Assembly: GCA_022843505.1 (NCBI GenBank)
Contig: JALHNN010000059.1
Coordinates: 1-9,956 of the forward strand
Source: Sulfuritalea sp.
Lineage (GTDB): Bacteria > Pseudomonadota > Gammaproteobacteria > Burkholderiales > Rhodocyclaceae
Length of the DNA: 9,956 nt
Direction: 5' to 3'
Shown here: piece by piece, positions 1 to 6,744 of the stretch
How the letters are laid out: the number at the start of each line of letters is the position of its first letter
How positions within the stretch are numbered: the stretch's first letter is position 1
Made by a program: the position numbers and the translations under genes
The notes under the pieces: model-generated
Seen by the model: only the letters and a program-made list of their open reading frames with translations
Told to the model about the DNA's origin: nothing
Databases searched by the model: none

Positions 1-1154
1 AAGTGATCGCTCACCTTGGCGTTGTTGAAGATGCGCTTGTTGGGATGCACCCAGCCGTTCTTCAGCACCGCGCCGGCAAAGCTCGCGTAGGGGGTGCCGG
101 CCATCGCCGTCAGGGTTTCCTTGACCGTGCCGATGTAGTCCTCGGGCAGGTGGCGGCTGTCGGTACGCGGGTAGGTCAGGACCTTGTGCTTCTCATATAG
201 CGCCTGGGCGATTCCCAACGTATTCTTGGCGGAAAATCCGAAGCGGCCGTTGGCCTCGCGCTGCAGGCTGGTGAGGTCGTAGAGCATCGGGCAGGCCTCG
301 GTCTTGGGCTTGCTCTCTTCTTCCACCGTGCCGTGCTGGCCCAGGCAGGCCTTGCGGATCGCATCGGCCCTGGCCTTGTCCCACAGGCGCTCGGCCCGGG
401 CGTGCTCGTCATCAAGCTTCTTGAACTTCTCGTCGAACCAGCGGCCGCGGTAGGTGCCGGCGACGCACTGGAATTCACCTTCGACTTCCCAGTAGTCACG
501 CGGGACAAAGGCGCGGATGCGGGCCTCGCGCTCGACCATGATTGCCAGGGTCGGGGTCTGCACGCGACCGACCGGGGTCTTGTAGAAGCCGCCTTCCTTG
601 GAGTTGAAGGCCGTCATGGCGCGCGTGCCGTTGATGCCGATCAGCCAGTCGGCCTCCGAACGGCAGCGCGCGGCATCGGCCAGCGGCTGCATTTCGGAGT
701 CGGTGCGCAGGTGGGCAAAGCCGTCGCGGATCGCGCTCGCGGTCATCGACTGCAGCCACAGGCGGCGCACCGGCTTCTGTTTTTCGCCGAGGGCGTGCTG
801 GGCGACGTAACGGAAGATCAGTTCACCCTCGCGGCCCGCGTCGCAGGCATTGACCAGGCCGGTGACGTCCTTGCGCTTGATCAGGCGGGTCAGCAGCCTG
901 AGCCGCTCCTGGGTTCTTTCGATCGGATTCAGGGCAAAACGCGGCGGAATCATCGGCAGGTGGGTGAAGCTCCACTTGCCGCGCTTGACGTCGTATTCCT
1001 CGGGCACGGCCAGTTCCAGCAGGTGGCCGATGGCTGAGGAAAGCACATAATCGTCGCTCTCGAAGTAGTCGCCGGTGCGCGTGAAGCCGCCCAGTGCCTT
1101 GGCGATATCCTGGGCCACGGAGGGCTTTTCGGCGATGATGAGTTGCTTTGACAT
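1..1154 (-). CDS. topB: DNA topoisomerase III, N-terminal part (cut by window edge)
   Basis: Type IA topoisomerase that cleaves one DNA strand through a 5'-phosphotyrosine and passes another, resolving linked single-stranded intermediates of replication and recombination. The frame is open from the ATG at 1154 to base 1, giving 384 complete codons; the C-terminus, including any zinc-binding region, lies outside the window. Visible features are the Toprim start IAEKPSVAQDIA (residues 7-18), SAIGHLLEL, the Toprim acidic motif DAGREGE (105-111), and the catalytic motif TYPRTDS with Tyr328, the same number as in E. coli TopB as I recall it. The N-terminus (AEKPS, not the VESPAK of TopA) separates it from topoisomerase I. 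The second acidic Toprim position is Gly, as I recall for the Bacillus-type TopB branch. The start ATG is clear because homology begins at once, but the ribosome binding site is weak. It lies 84 nt downstream of smg, with its own possible promoter. Confidence 0.95.
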   Translation of the reverse strand, partial: MSKQLIIAEKPSVAQDIAKALGGFTRTGDYFESDDYVLSSAIGHLLELAVPEEYDVKRGKWSFTHLPMIPPRFALNPIERTQERLRLLTRLIKRKDVTGLVNACDAGREGELIFRYVAQHALGEKQKPVRRLWLQSMTASAIRDGFAHLRTDSEMQPLADAARCRSEADWLIGINGTRAMTAFNSKEGGFYKTPVGRVQTPTLAIMVEREARIRAFVPRDYWEVEGEFQCVAGTYRGRWFDEKFKKLDDEHARAERLWDKARADAIRKACLGQHGTVEEESKPKTEACPMLYDLTSLQREANGRFGFSAKNTLGIAQALYEKHKVLTYPRTDSRHLPEDYIGTVKETLTAMAGTPYASFAGAVLKNGWVHPNKRIFNNAKVSDH

Positions 1155-1191
1155 TGATTTTCTTGGAATTGCTTAGACCAGACGAGGTCGG

Positions 1192-1218
1192 GAGCGGCGC
1201 ATCATAAGCGCGCCGCTC
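1192..1218. repeat. Perfect 9-bp inverted repeat in the smg-topB gap
   Basis: GAGCGGCGC at 1192-1200 is the exact reverse complement of GCGCCGCTC at 1210-1218, with a 9-nt spacer at 1201-1209. There is no T-run on the downstream side in either orientation, so it is a poor intrinsic terminator. On the minus strand the spacer contains TATGAT, a -10-like hexamer facing topB. The dyad could be a hairpin in a smg-topB read-through transcript, an operator surrounding the topB promoter, or a degenerate REP-type repeat. The structure is seen directly; its role is not established. Confidence 0.7.
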
Positions 1219-1230
1219 AAGAAAACGCAA
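1201..1230 (-). promoter_or_regulatory. Possible topB promoter
   Basis: On the minus strand, TTGCGT (1225-1230) and TATGAT (1201-1206) are separated by 18 nt. The -10 matches the sigma-70 consensus at 5 of 6 positions and the -35 at only 3 of 6. The predicted transcript would begin near 1194, about 40 nt before the topB ATG. The -10 box sits in the spacer of the 9-bp inverted repeat. topB may also be transcribed from upstream with dprA and smg. Confidence 0.35.
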
Positions 1231-1238
1231 GCCGGGAT

Positions 1239-1727
1239 TTAGTTGAGGAGGATGCGGGTGACGCCTTCACCGGGCCCCGAATCCTCGTCTTCCGTATCCT
1301 CGGCAAGCAGTTCTTCGAGGATCAGGGCATCGACTTCGTGGCGGTAGCGCCAGATCACTGCCAGTACGATGACCTTCAGCCGGTCGAGGCTGACTTCCGC
1401 ATCCGGCAGGGCCAGGGCGCGTTCGATGATGGCTTCCCGCAGGCGGGCGTCGACGGCATCGTGCTGCTCGAGGAAGGTGATGAAACCGCGGCAGGGGGCC
1501 GGCAGCCTTTCCTGCTCATCCTCGTCGTAGATGCGGATTGCGCCGGGGCGCGCCGGTTGGCGGCAGGCCGCCTCGGCTTCGGCGGGAAAACCTTCCAGCC
1601 AGGTCAGGGCGGCGCTGATCTCGTCGGTCTCGAAGCCCGCGGCCGTGAGCTTGCGGGCCAAGGCAGCCGGTTCCGGGCAGGCGTCGGGCGGATAGTTCTC
1701 GAAGAGGTATACCAGTATGTCGATCAT
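1239..1727 (-). CDS. smg: Smg family protein (DUF494)
   Basis: Small acidic cytoplasmic protein of 162 residues, about the size of E. coli Smg (157). The N-terminus MIDILVYLFENY is the family signature. The rest is mostly predicted helix, with a conserved-looking block around LDRLKVIVLAVIWRYRHEVDALILEELL near the C-terminus. The biochemical function of the family is unknown; genomic linkage to dprA is the main clue and is seen here, with the start only 5 nt after the dprA stop. No clear Shine-Dalgarno site precedes the ATG, so translation probably depends on ribosomes finishing dprA. The C-terminal tail (EDTEDEDSGPGEG) is rich in acidic residues and looks disordered. The start is well supported by the family N-terminus. 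Confidence 0.95.
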   Translation of the reverse strand: MIDILVYLFENYPPDACPEPAALARKLTAAGFETDEISAALTWLEGFPAEAEAACRQPARPGAIRIYDEDEQERLPAPCRGFITFLEQHDAVDARLREAIIERALALPDAEVSLDRLKVIVLAVIWRYRHEVDALILEELLAEDTEDEDSGPGEGVTRILLN

Positions 1728-1732
1728 GGCCG

Positions 1733-2815
1733 TCAGCGCAGGCGTTGGTAAAGGCCGCCGGGCAATTGCGCGATGCGCCCGGCGAGTTCCATTGGCAGCA
1801 GGATGGCAAGAAGCTCAGCCGGCGTCAAGCCGCTGTTTTCGGCCAGGGCCTCCAGGCCCCGCGGACTGTCGCCGAGGCAGGCAAGCACTTGCTCTTCCTG
1901 CTTGCCAAGCGGTGCGGGATCCGTCGGTGCTCCAGCGGCGCTGGCAATCGGCGTTTCCCAGCGCAGTTCTTCAAGGATGTCGGCGGCGGTTTCGACCAGC
2001 TTGGCCCCCTGGCGTATCAATTGGTGGCAGCCGTGGGACAAAGGCGAATGAATCGAGCCCGGAATGGCGAAGACTTCGCGGCCGGCGTCGGCCGCCAGCC
2101 GGGCCGTGATCAGCGAACCGCTCTTCGGCGCGGCCTCGACCACCAGGCAGCCCAGGGCCAGGCCGGCGATGATGCGGTTGCGGCGCGGAAAGTTGGCGGC
2201 GAGCGCCGGGGTTCCCAGCGGGAATTCGCTGACGATCACGCCTTTTTCCGCGATCGCGCGCGCCAGCGCCTCGTTGCGTGCCGGGTACACACGGTCGGCG
2301 CCGGTGCCGATCACGGCCACCGTGCCCGCCGGGCTCGCCAGCGCTCCGCGATGCGCGGCGGCATCGATGCCCAGCGCCAGGCCGCTGACGATGCAAAGGC
2401 CGGATTCGCCCAGCGCCCGGGCGAAGGCTTCGGCATCGCGCATTCCCTGTGCCGTGGCGTTGCGGCTGCCGACAATGGCCAGCGCCGGCTGGTTGAGCAG
2501 GTCGACACGGCCCTTGGCGTAGAGCAGGATCGGCGGATCATCGGCGCCGAGCAGGGTTTGCGGATACTCGGCGTCGGCCAGCGTCAGCAGATGATTGCCC
2601 GGCTGGCCCGCCCAGGCCAGCGCGGCGTCGATCCCGGCGGCGCAATCGTGCCGCAACAGGCGTTCGGCCAGGGTCGGATCGACAATCCCGGCCAGCGTTG
2701 CCGGATTGGCGGCGAATATCGCCTCGGGCAGGCCGAAGGCCTTCAGCAGGGCGCGCCGGGATTCGCCGCCCACGCCGGGAACCAGCGTCAGGCGCAGCCA
2801 GGCGGCGAGTTCCAT
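1733..2815 (-). CDS. dprA: DNA processing protein A (RecA loader on single-stranded DNA)
   Basis: DprA/Smf binds incoming single-stranded DNA in the cytoplasm during natural transformation, protects it and loads RecA; homologues are also kept in species not known to be transformable. The 360-residue protein has the expected order: an N-terminal SAM/HhH-like region (about 1-75, with LVPGVGGES), a Rossmann-type core (about 80-285) with GSRNATAQG (117-125), SGLALGIDAAAH (144-155), FPRRNRIIAGL (209-219), SGSLITARLA (232-241) and IPGS (251-254), then a winged-helix DML1-like C-terminal domain (about 305-358). The conserved Rossmann motifs are intact, so it should be functional. It lies between the LysM gene (44 nt upstream) and smg (5 nt downstream). 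The ATG at 2815 begins the usual MELAAWLRL-type N-terminus. No other competence gene lies in the window, so competence itself cannot be inferred. Confidence 0.97.
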   Translation of the reverse strand: MELAAWLRLTLVPGVGGESRRALLKAFGLPEAIFAANPATLAGIVDPTLAERLLRHDCAAGIDAALAWAGQPGNHLLTLADAEYPQTLLGADDPPILLYAKGRVDLLNQPALAIVGSRNATAQGMRDAEAFARALGESGLCIVSGLALGIDAAAHRGALASPAGTVAVIGTGADRVYPARNEALARAIAEKGVIVSEFPLGTPALAANFPRRNRIIAGLALGCLVVEAAPKSGSLITARLAADAGREVFAIPGSIHSPLSHGCHQLIRQGAKLVETAADILEELRWETPIASAAGAPTDPAPLGKQEEQVLACLGDSPRGLEALAENSGLTPAELLAILLPMELAGRIAQLPGGLYQRLR

Positions 2816-2824
2816 TCAGCGGGT

Positions 2825-2858
2825 GCGAAGCGGGAGCCCGGGCTTCGCCTGGCTCCGC
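2825..2858. repeat. Dyad in the LysM-dprA gap
   Basis: The 44-nt gap holds two alternative inverted repeats: GCGAAGC (2825-2831) with GCTTCGC (2842-2848), and GCGGGAGCC (2830-2838) with GGCTCCGC (2851-2858, one-base bulge). They share bases, so only one could form at a time. No T-run follows on the minus strand, so this is at best a weak attenuator or an RNA-stability element just ahead of the dprA start. In DNA this GC-rich, such short dyads can arise by chance. Confidence 0.3.
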
Positions 2859-2859
2859 G

Positions 2860-3876
2860 TCAGGGCGTATGCACCGTATCGCCGACGGCGATCGGCTGGA
2901 CGGCGTTCATTACCAGGGCGTAGGCAATCCGGTCATAGACGCGGAACACGTAGAGCAGGCCGTTGCGGCTGTCGGGCAGCTTGTAGTCGGTGCGTATGCC
3001 TTCGAAGCGATTGGGGATGTTCAGGCCGGCAACGTCGGCGGCCAGCACATGCCCTGGCTCGAGGCCGTCGTTCTTGCCGCGATTGATGGTGACGATCTGC
3101 TGCGGGCCGCTGAAATTCACGCCGGCATAGATGCTGAGGATCTTGCCGGCGATCTTCTTTTCCGGCGCCCGCGGGATGTAGGTGGGCACATCCTGGCGCG
3201 GCGCGGGCATCAGGCGGTCGTTGATGAGGATCTCCATGCGCGAAATGCCGATCCGGAAACTTGCCGGCACGCCGGAACCGGTCTGGGTCGCGTTGCCGAG
3301 GAACACCGCTTCCATGCCCAGCGTTTCGCCGGTTTCCGGATCGACCAGGGCCTTGCCCGGACGGAAGATCTGCCACAGCTTGTGCTGGTCCTTGACTTCG
3401 GTGGTGTAGATCGTGTCGCCGGAACCGGAAAGGACGCGGCCGTCCTGGATGGCAACGATGCGCGGCGCATTGTCGAAGCCGCCGGCTTCGAGGACGCGCG
3501 GTTCGCTGAGGAAGGGCTCGATGGCCTGGGGTTCGATCGCCGGGATCTCCTTCACCAGGGATTCGACATACTCGCGGCGCGGCACGTTGATGGTGGCGAG
3601 CTTCAGTTGCGGCTGGCCGGCGCTCTTGTCGAGGCTGATCACCTGGCCGGGATAGATGCGTTGCGGGTTCTTGATCTCGTCGGCGTTGAGCTTCCACAGC
3701 TCGGCCCAGCGGTAGGGGTCCTTGAGGAACTTCGCGGCGATGCCCCACAGCGTATCCCCCGGGACGACGATGTGGCGGTCCGGCGCACCCGGCGCGAGCT
3801 GCAGGGGCTGGGCGCCCTGGGCAAGGGCCAGGGTGCTTGAAATGCTGAAAAGCAGCACGGATATAATGCGACGCAT
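2860..3876 (-). CDS. Exported LysM-domain protein
   Basis: A 338-residue protein predicted to be secreted to the periplasm and to bind peptidoglycan. A signal peptide covers about residues 1-20 (MRR, then a hydrophobic stretch ending LALAQ). One LysM domain follows at about 34-83, with HIVVPGDTLWGIAAKFLKDP and the typical ending NPQRIYPGQVISL. The remaining roughly 250 residues match no enzyme motif I know; they end in VQPIAVGDTVHTP and appear beta-rich. I recall similar proteins upstream of dprA in many betaproteobacteria, with no assigned function. The start at 3876 is chosen because AGGAG lies 8 nt upstream and the signal peptide begins there. A longer frame exists from 3984, but it would place 36 non-family residues before the signal peptide and overlap the def start. 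The promoter for the opposite operon lies within its first codons. Confidence 0.92.
   Translation of the reverse strand: MRRIISVLLFSISSTLALAQGAQPLQLAPGAPDRHIVVPGDTLWGIAAKFLKDPYRWAELWKLNADEIKNPQRIYPGQVISLDKSAGQPQLKLATINVPRREYVESLVKEIPAIEPQAIEPFLSEPRVLEAGGFDNAPRIVAIQDGRVLSGSGDTIYTTEVKDQHKLWQIFRPGKALVDPETGETLGMEAVFLGNATQTGSGVPASFRIGISRMEILINDRLMPAPRQDVPTYIPRAPEKKIAGKILSIYAGVNFSGPQQIVTINRGKNDGLEPGHVLAADVAGLNIPNRFEGIRTDYKLPDSRNGLLYVFRVYDRIAYALVMNAVQPIAVGDTVHTP
3837..3867 (+). promoter_or_regulatory. Predicted promoter of the def operon, inside the LysM gene
   Basis: TTGAAA (3837-3842, 5 of 6 consensus matches) and TATAAT (3862-3867, 6 of 6) are separated by 19 nt, slightly longer than the optimal 17. 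The consensus -10 stands out in such GC-rich DNA. Transcription would start near 3874, leaving a leader of about 110 nt before the def ATG. The whole site lies in the signal-peptide codons of the divergent LysM gene. Confidence 0.55.
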
Positions 3877-3884
3877 GGCGTGAT

Positions 3885-3889
3885 CTCCT
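3885..3889 (-). promoter_or_regulatory. Ribosome binding site deciding the LysM gene start
   Basis: The minus strand reads AGGAG, then 8 nt, then ATG at 3876. This is the strongest Shine-Dalgarno match I noticed near any start in the window. It selects the signal-peptide start over the longer frame beginning at 3984. Confidence 0.75.
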
Positions 3890-3934
3890 GGCCTCGTGTC
3901 TGGGAACATGACGACGCTCCCGATGATCTGCCCG

Positions 3935-3963
3935 ATTCTGCCCGACAAAACCCCCAGCATCAA
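3935..3963 (-). promoter_or_regulatory. Possible promoter of the LysM-dprA-smg unit
   Basis: On the minus strand, TTGATG (3958-3963) and CAGAAT (3935-3940) are exactly 17 nt apart, each matching the sigma-70 consensus at 4 of 6 positions. Transcription would start near 3928, giving a leader of about 50 nt before the ATG at 3876. The match is moderate, but spacing and location in the divergent gap are right. Confidence 0.35.
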
Positions 3964-3982
3964 TTCCTTCAAGAGCGGTTTC

Positions 3983-4486
3983 ATGGCCTTATTGCCGATT
4001 TTGCGTTACCCGGATCCGCGCCTGCATACCAAGGCGTCTGTCATCAGGGAAGTGGACGCGGACGTCCGCCGCCTGGCCGCCGACATGGCGGAAACCATGT
4101 ATGCCGCCCCCGGCATAGGCCTGGCCGCGACCCAGGTCGACCAGCACCTGCGCCTGATCGTGATCGACGTTTCCGAAGACAAGTCGCAATTGCTGACCCT
4201 GATCAACCCCGAACTGCTGGAAAAGTCCGGCGAATGCGAGGGCGAGGAAGGCTGCCTGTCCGTCCCCGGCATCTACGAGACGGTGACCCGGGCCAGCCAC
4301 GTTCGCATCCGCGCGCTGGGGCTGGACGGCAAGCCCTTCGAAATGGCGGCGGACGACCTGCTGGCGGTCTGCATCCAGCACGAGATGGACCACCTCGAAG
4401 GCAAGGTCTTCGTCGAATACCTCTCCCGGCTCAAGCGGGAGCGCATCAAGACCAAGCTGGTCAAGCAGGCCCGCGAAACCTTTTGA
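3983..4486 (+). CDS. def: Peptide deformylase
   Basis: Cytoplasmic metalloenzyme that removes the formyl group from the N-terminal formylmethionine of new proteins at the ribosome. All three family motifs are present: GIGLAATQ (44-51), EGCLS (89-93) with metal ligand Cys91, and QHEMDH (132-137) with ligands His133 and His137 and catalytic Glu134. At 167 residues it is close to E. coli Def, and residue numbers are shifted by one. The ATG at 3983 begins the family N-terminus (MALLPILRYPDPRL) and has AAGAG 7 nt upstream; longer in-frame starts back to 3896 would add an unrelated leader. It is first in the rightward operon, 10 nt before fmt, the classic def-fmt pair. Confidence 0.98.
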   Translation: MALLPILRYPDPRLHTKASVIREVDADVRRLAADMAETMYAAPGIGLAATQVDQHLRLIVIDVSEDKSQLLTLINPELLEKSGECEGEEGCLSVPGIYETVTRASHVRIRALGLDGKPFEMAADDLLAVCIQHEMDHLEGKVFVEYLSRLKRERIKTKLVKQARETF

Positions 4487-4496
4487 AGCCGCGACG

Positions 4497-5411
4497 ATGA
4501 AGCTGATCTTCGCCGGCACGCCGGAGTTCGCGGCGACGGCCCTCGAGGCCCTGCTGGCCGCCGGCCACGAGGTGCTGCTGGTGCTGACCCAGCCCGATCG
4601 TCCCGCCGGGCGCGGCATGACACTGCAGGCCTCGGCGGTGAAGAAGCTGGCGCTGGCGCATGGCATTGCCCTGCACCAGCCTGAAAAGCTCAAGGACGCG
4701 GCGACTCACGAGCCGATCCGTGCGGCCTGCGCGCAGGGTGCGGAGGTCATGGTGGTCGCGGCCTATGGCCTGATCCTGCCGCAGGCGGTGCTCGATATCC
4801 CGTCCCGCGGCTGCATCAACATCCACGCTTCCCTGCTGCCGCGCTGGCGCGGCGCGGCGCCGATCCACCGCGCCATCGAGGCCGGTGACGCGCAGACCGG
4901 CGTCACCATCATGCAGATGGAGGCCGGGCTGGATACCGGCCCGATGCTGCTGTCAGAGTCGATCCCCATCGCTCCCCAGGACACCACCGGCAGCCTGCAC
5001 GACCGGCTTGCCGCCCTCGGCGGCCGCCTGATCGTAGCCGCGCTGGCCGGCATCGACGGACTGACGCCGGCGCCGCAGCCGGAGGCCGGCATCACCTATG
5101 CCGGCAAGATCGCCAAGGGCGAAGCGCAACTCGACTGGGCGCTGCCCGCGACGGTGCTGGAGCGCAAGCTGCGCGCCTTCAATCCCTTTCCCGGCGCCGT
5201 CGCGACGCTGGCCGGCGAGCCGGTGAAGCTTTGGCGCGGCGAGGCGGTGCAGGCGGCCGGCAGGCCCGGCCGGATCCTCGCCGCGGATGGCAACGGCATC
5301 GTCGTGGCCTGCGGCGAGGGCGCCTTGCGCCTGACGGAGCTGCAACGGCCGGGCGGTCGCCGTCTCGCCAGCGCCGACTTTCTGCACGGCAGCCCGCTGA
5401 AGCCGGATTAG
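4497..5411 (+). CDS. fmt: Methionyl-tRNA formyltransferase
   Basis: Transfers a formyl group from 10-formyltetrahydrofolate to Met-tRNA(fMet) for initiation of translation. The 304-residue protein has the usual two domains. The N-terminal Rossmann-type transferase domain (about 1-200) carries the catalytic Asn108 and His110 in CINIHASLLPRWRGAAPI and Asp146 in EAGLDTGPM, two residues later than E. coli numbering. The tRNA-contact loop region DRPAGRGMTLQASAVKK (34-50) is present. The C-terminal OB-like domain (about 205-304) begins near AQLDWALPA and contains LRAFNPFPGA. It starts 10 nt after def, consistent with co-transcription and coupled supply and removal of formyl groups. The Shine-Dalgarno site is weak (GAAG). 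Start and stop are unambiguous. Confidence 0.98.
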   Translation: MKLIFAGTPEFAATALEALLAAGHEVLLVLTQPDRPAGRGMTLQASAVKKLALAHGIALHQPEKLKDAATHEPIRAACAQGAEVMVVAAYGLILPQAVLDIPSRGCINIHASLLPRWRGAAPIHRAIEAGDAQTGVTIMQMEAGLDTGPMLLSESIPIAPQDTTGSLHDRLAALGGRLIVAALAGIDGLTPAPQPEAGITYAGKIAKGEAQLDWALPATVLERKLRAFNPFPGAVATLAGEPVKLWRGEAVQAAGRPGRILAADGNGIVVACGEGALRLTELQRPGGRRLASADFLHGSPLKPD

Positions 5412-5433
5412 GCTGGCGGCACCGGCTGACCGA

Positions 5434-6744
5434 ATGACGATGCGCCCCGAGCCGATGCTGCCCCCCCTCGCTGAAATCCTTCATGCCGCCGGCGGGCTGG
5501 TCGCGTCGGTCATCGAAGGGCGCAACTTCGATGCGGTTCTGGCCCGCGCCGGACTTGCCGGCCATGTCCGCGCCGCCACCATGGACCTGGCCTACAACAC
5601 GCTGCGCGCCTATGGCTTCGGCGACTTCATGCTTGGTCGCCTGCTCGAACGCCCGCTCGCCGAGCCCGCGCCCCGGGGCCTGCTGCTGGCGGCGCTGACG
5701 CGGCTGGAAAGCCGGCCGGAGGATGCGCACACCACGGTGGACCAGGCCGTGACGGCCGCCGCGCGACTCGCCCGCGGTCGCTACAAGGGCCTGGTCAACG
5801 GCGTGCTGCGCAACTTCCTGCGGCGACGCGACGAACTGCTGGCCCTGGCCGAGGCCGATGAGGTGGCGCGCTGGCGGCACCCGGGCTGGTGGATCGCGCG
5901 CCTGCGCCGTGACCATCCCGAGCGCTGGCAGGAGATACTGCGCGCCGGCAACAGCCATCCGCCCCTGTGCCTGCGCGCCAATCGACGGCGGCTGACGGCG
6001 GCGGGCGCAGCGAGTCCGGCGCAACTATTGGTGGCGCAGCTCGCTGCGGGCGGAATCGGCGCGCGCGCGCTCGACGATGCCGCCGTGCTGCTCGACAGGC
6101 CGATTCCGCTCGATCGCATCAGCGGCTTTGCCACAGGCCTTTGCTCGGTGCAGGATTTCGGCGCCCAGGCGGCGGCGCGCCTGCTCGACGCGCGTGACGG
6201 CATGCGCGTGCTCGACGCCTGCGCCGCGCCCGGCGGCAAGACTTCGCACCTGCTGGAGAACGCCGATATCGACCTGACGGCGCTGGATGCCGATGTCGGC
6301 CGCGTCGCCCGCATTGCCGAGAACCTGCAACGCCTCGGCCTCGCGGCGACGGTGAGGGTGGCCGATGCCGGCAACACCGACGCCTGGTGGGACGGCCGTC
6401 CCTTCGACCGGATACTGGCCGACGTGCCCTGCTCGGCCTCGGGCGTGGTGCGCCGCCATCCCGATGTCAAGTGGCTGAGGCGCGACTCGGACATCGCCGG
6501 CTTCGCCGCGACGCAGGCCAGGATCGTCGACGCCCTGTGGCCAACTCTGGCCCGCGGTGGCACAATGCTCTATGCAAGCTGCTCGGTGTTCGCCGCCGAA
6601 AACACAAAGCAGGTGGAAGCCTTTCTCGGCCGCCATCCCGATGCCCGGCTGGCGCCGGCCGGCGCCAGCGGCAGTTGCGATCGCTATCAGATATCCGATG
6701 CCGAACATGACGGCTTTTTTTACGCGCTGCTGCAGAAGGATTGA
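5434..6744 (+). CDS. rsmB: 16S rRNA m5C967 methyltransferase
   Basis: RsmB (Fmu/Sun) uses S-adenosylmethionine to methylate C5 of C967 in 16S rRNA (E. coli numbering). The 436-residue protein is close to the E. coli length (429). The N-terminal NusB-like RNA-binding domain covers about 10-140, with the characteristic VNGVLRNFLRR (121-131). The Rossmann methyltransferase domain follows, with the SAM motif DACAAPGGKT (261-270), DVPCSASG with Cys333 (needed for product release) and YASCSV with catalytic Cys383. It lies 22 nt after fmt. ATGs at 5434, 5440 and 5455 are all possible starts and none has a clear Shine-Dalgarno site; the first is used here. The 3' end overlaps the next gene by 38 nt if that gene starts at 6707. 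Confidence 0.97.
   Translation: MTMRPEPMLPPLAEILHAAGGLVASVIEGRNFDAVLARAGLAGHVRAATMDLAYNTLRAYGFGDFMLGRLLERPLAEPAPRGLLLAALTRLESRPEDAHTTVDQAVTAAARLARGRYKGLVNGVLRNFLRRRDELLALAEADEVARWRHPGWWIARLRRDHPERWQEILRAGNSHPPLCLRANRRRLTAAGAASPAQLLVAQLAAGGIGARALDDAAVLLDRPIPLDRISGFATGLCSVQDFGAQAAARLLDARDGMRVLDACAAPGGKTSHLLENADIDLTALDADVGRVARIAENLQRLGLAATVRVADAGNTDAWWDGRPFDRILADVPCSASGVVRRHPDVKWLRRDSDIAGFAATQARIVDALWPTLARGGTMLYASCSVFAAENTKQVEAFLGRHPDARLAPAGASGSCDRYQISDAEHDGFFYALLQKD

Noticed and set aside
1745..2923. A 392-codon plus-strand frame opposite dprA
   Set aside because: Arg/Gly/Gln-rich composition with no motif, wholly antisense to an intact dprA. It is explained by codon bias on the other strand.
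2698..3840. A 380-codon plus-strand frame opposite the LysM gene
   Set aside because: It has no recognisable domain or ribosome binding site, while the opposite strand carries a signal peptide and a LysM domain with a strong Shine-Dalgarno site.
3896..3982. Longer def starting at 3896
   Set aside because: The added 29 residues are not part of the deformylase family, whose N-terminus begins exactly at the ATG at 3983, which also has an AAGAG site.
3877..3984. N-terminal extension of the LysM protein to an ATG at 3984
   Set aside because: It would put 36 residues before an evident signal peptide, overlap the def start codon, and ignore the AGGAG site 8 nt before the ATG at 3876.
5401..5427. 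AGCCGG/CCGGCT inverted repeat at the fmt-rsmB junction as a terminator
   Set aside because: It has only 6 bp, a 15-nt loop and no T-run, and lies between genes only 22 nt apart. Chance is the simplest explanation in GC-rich DNA.
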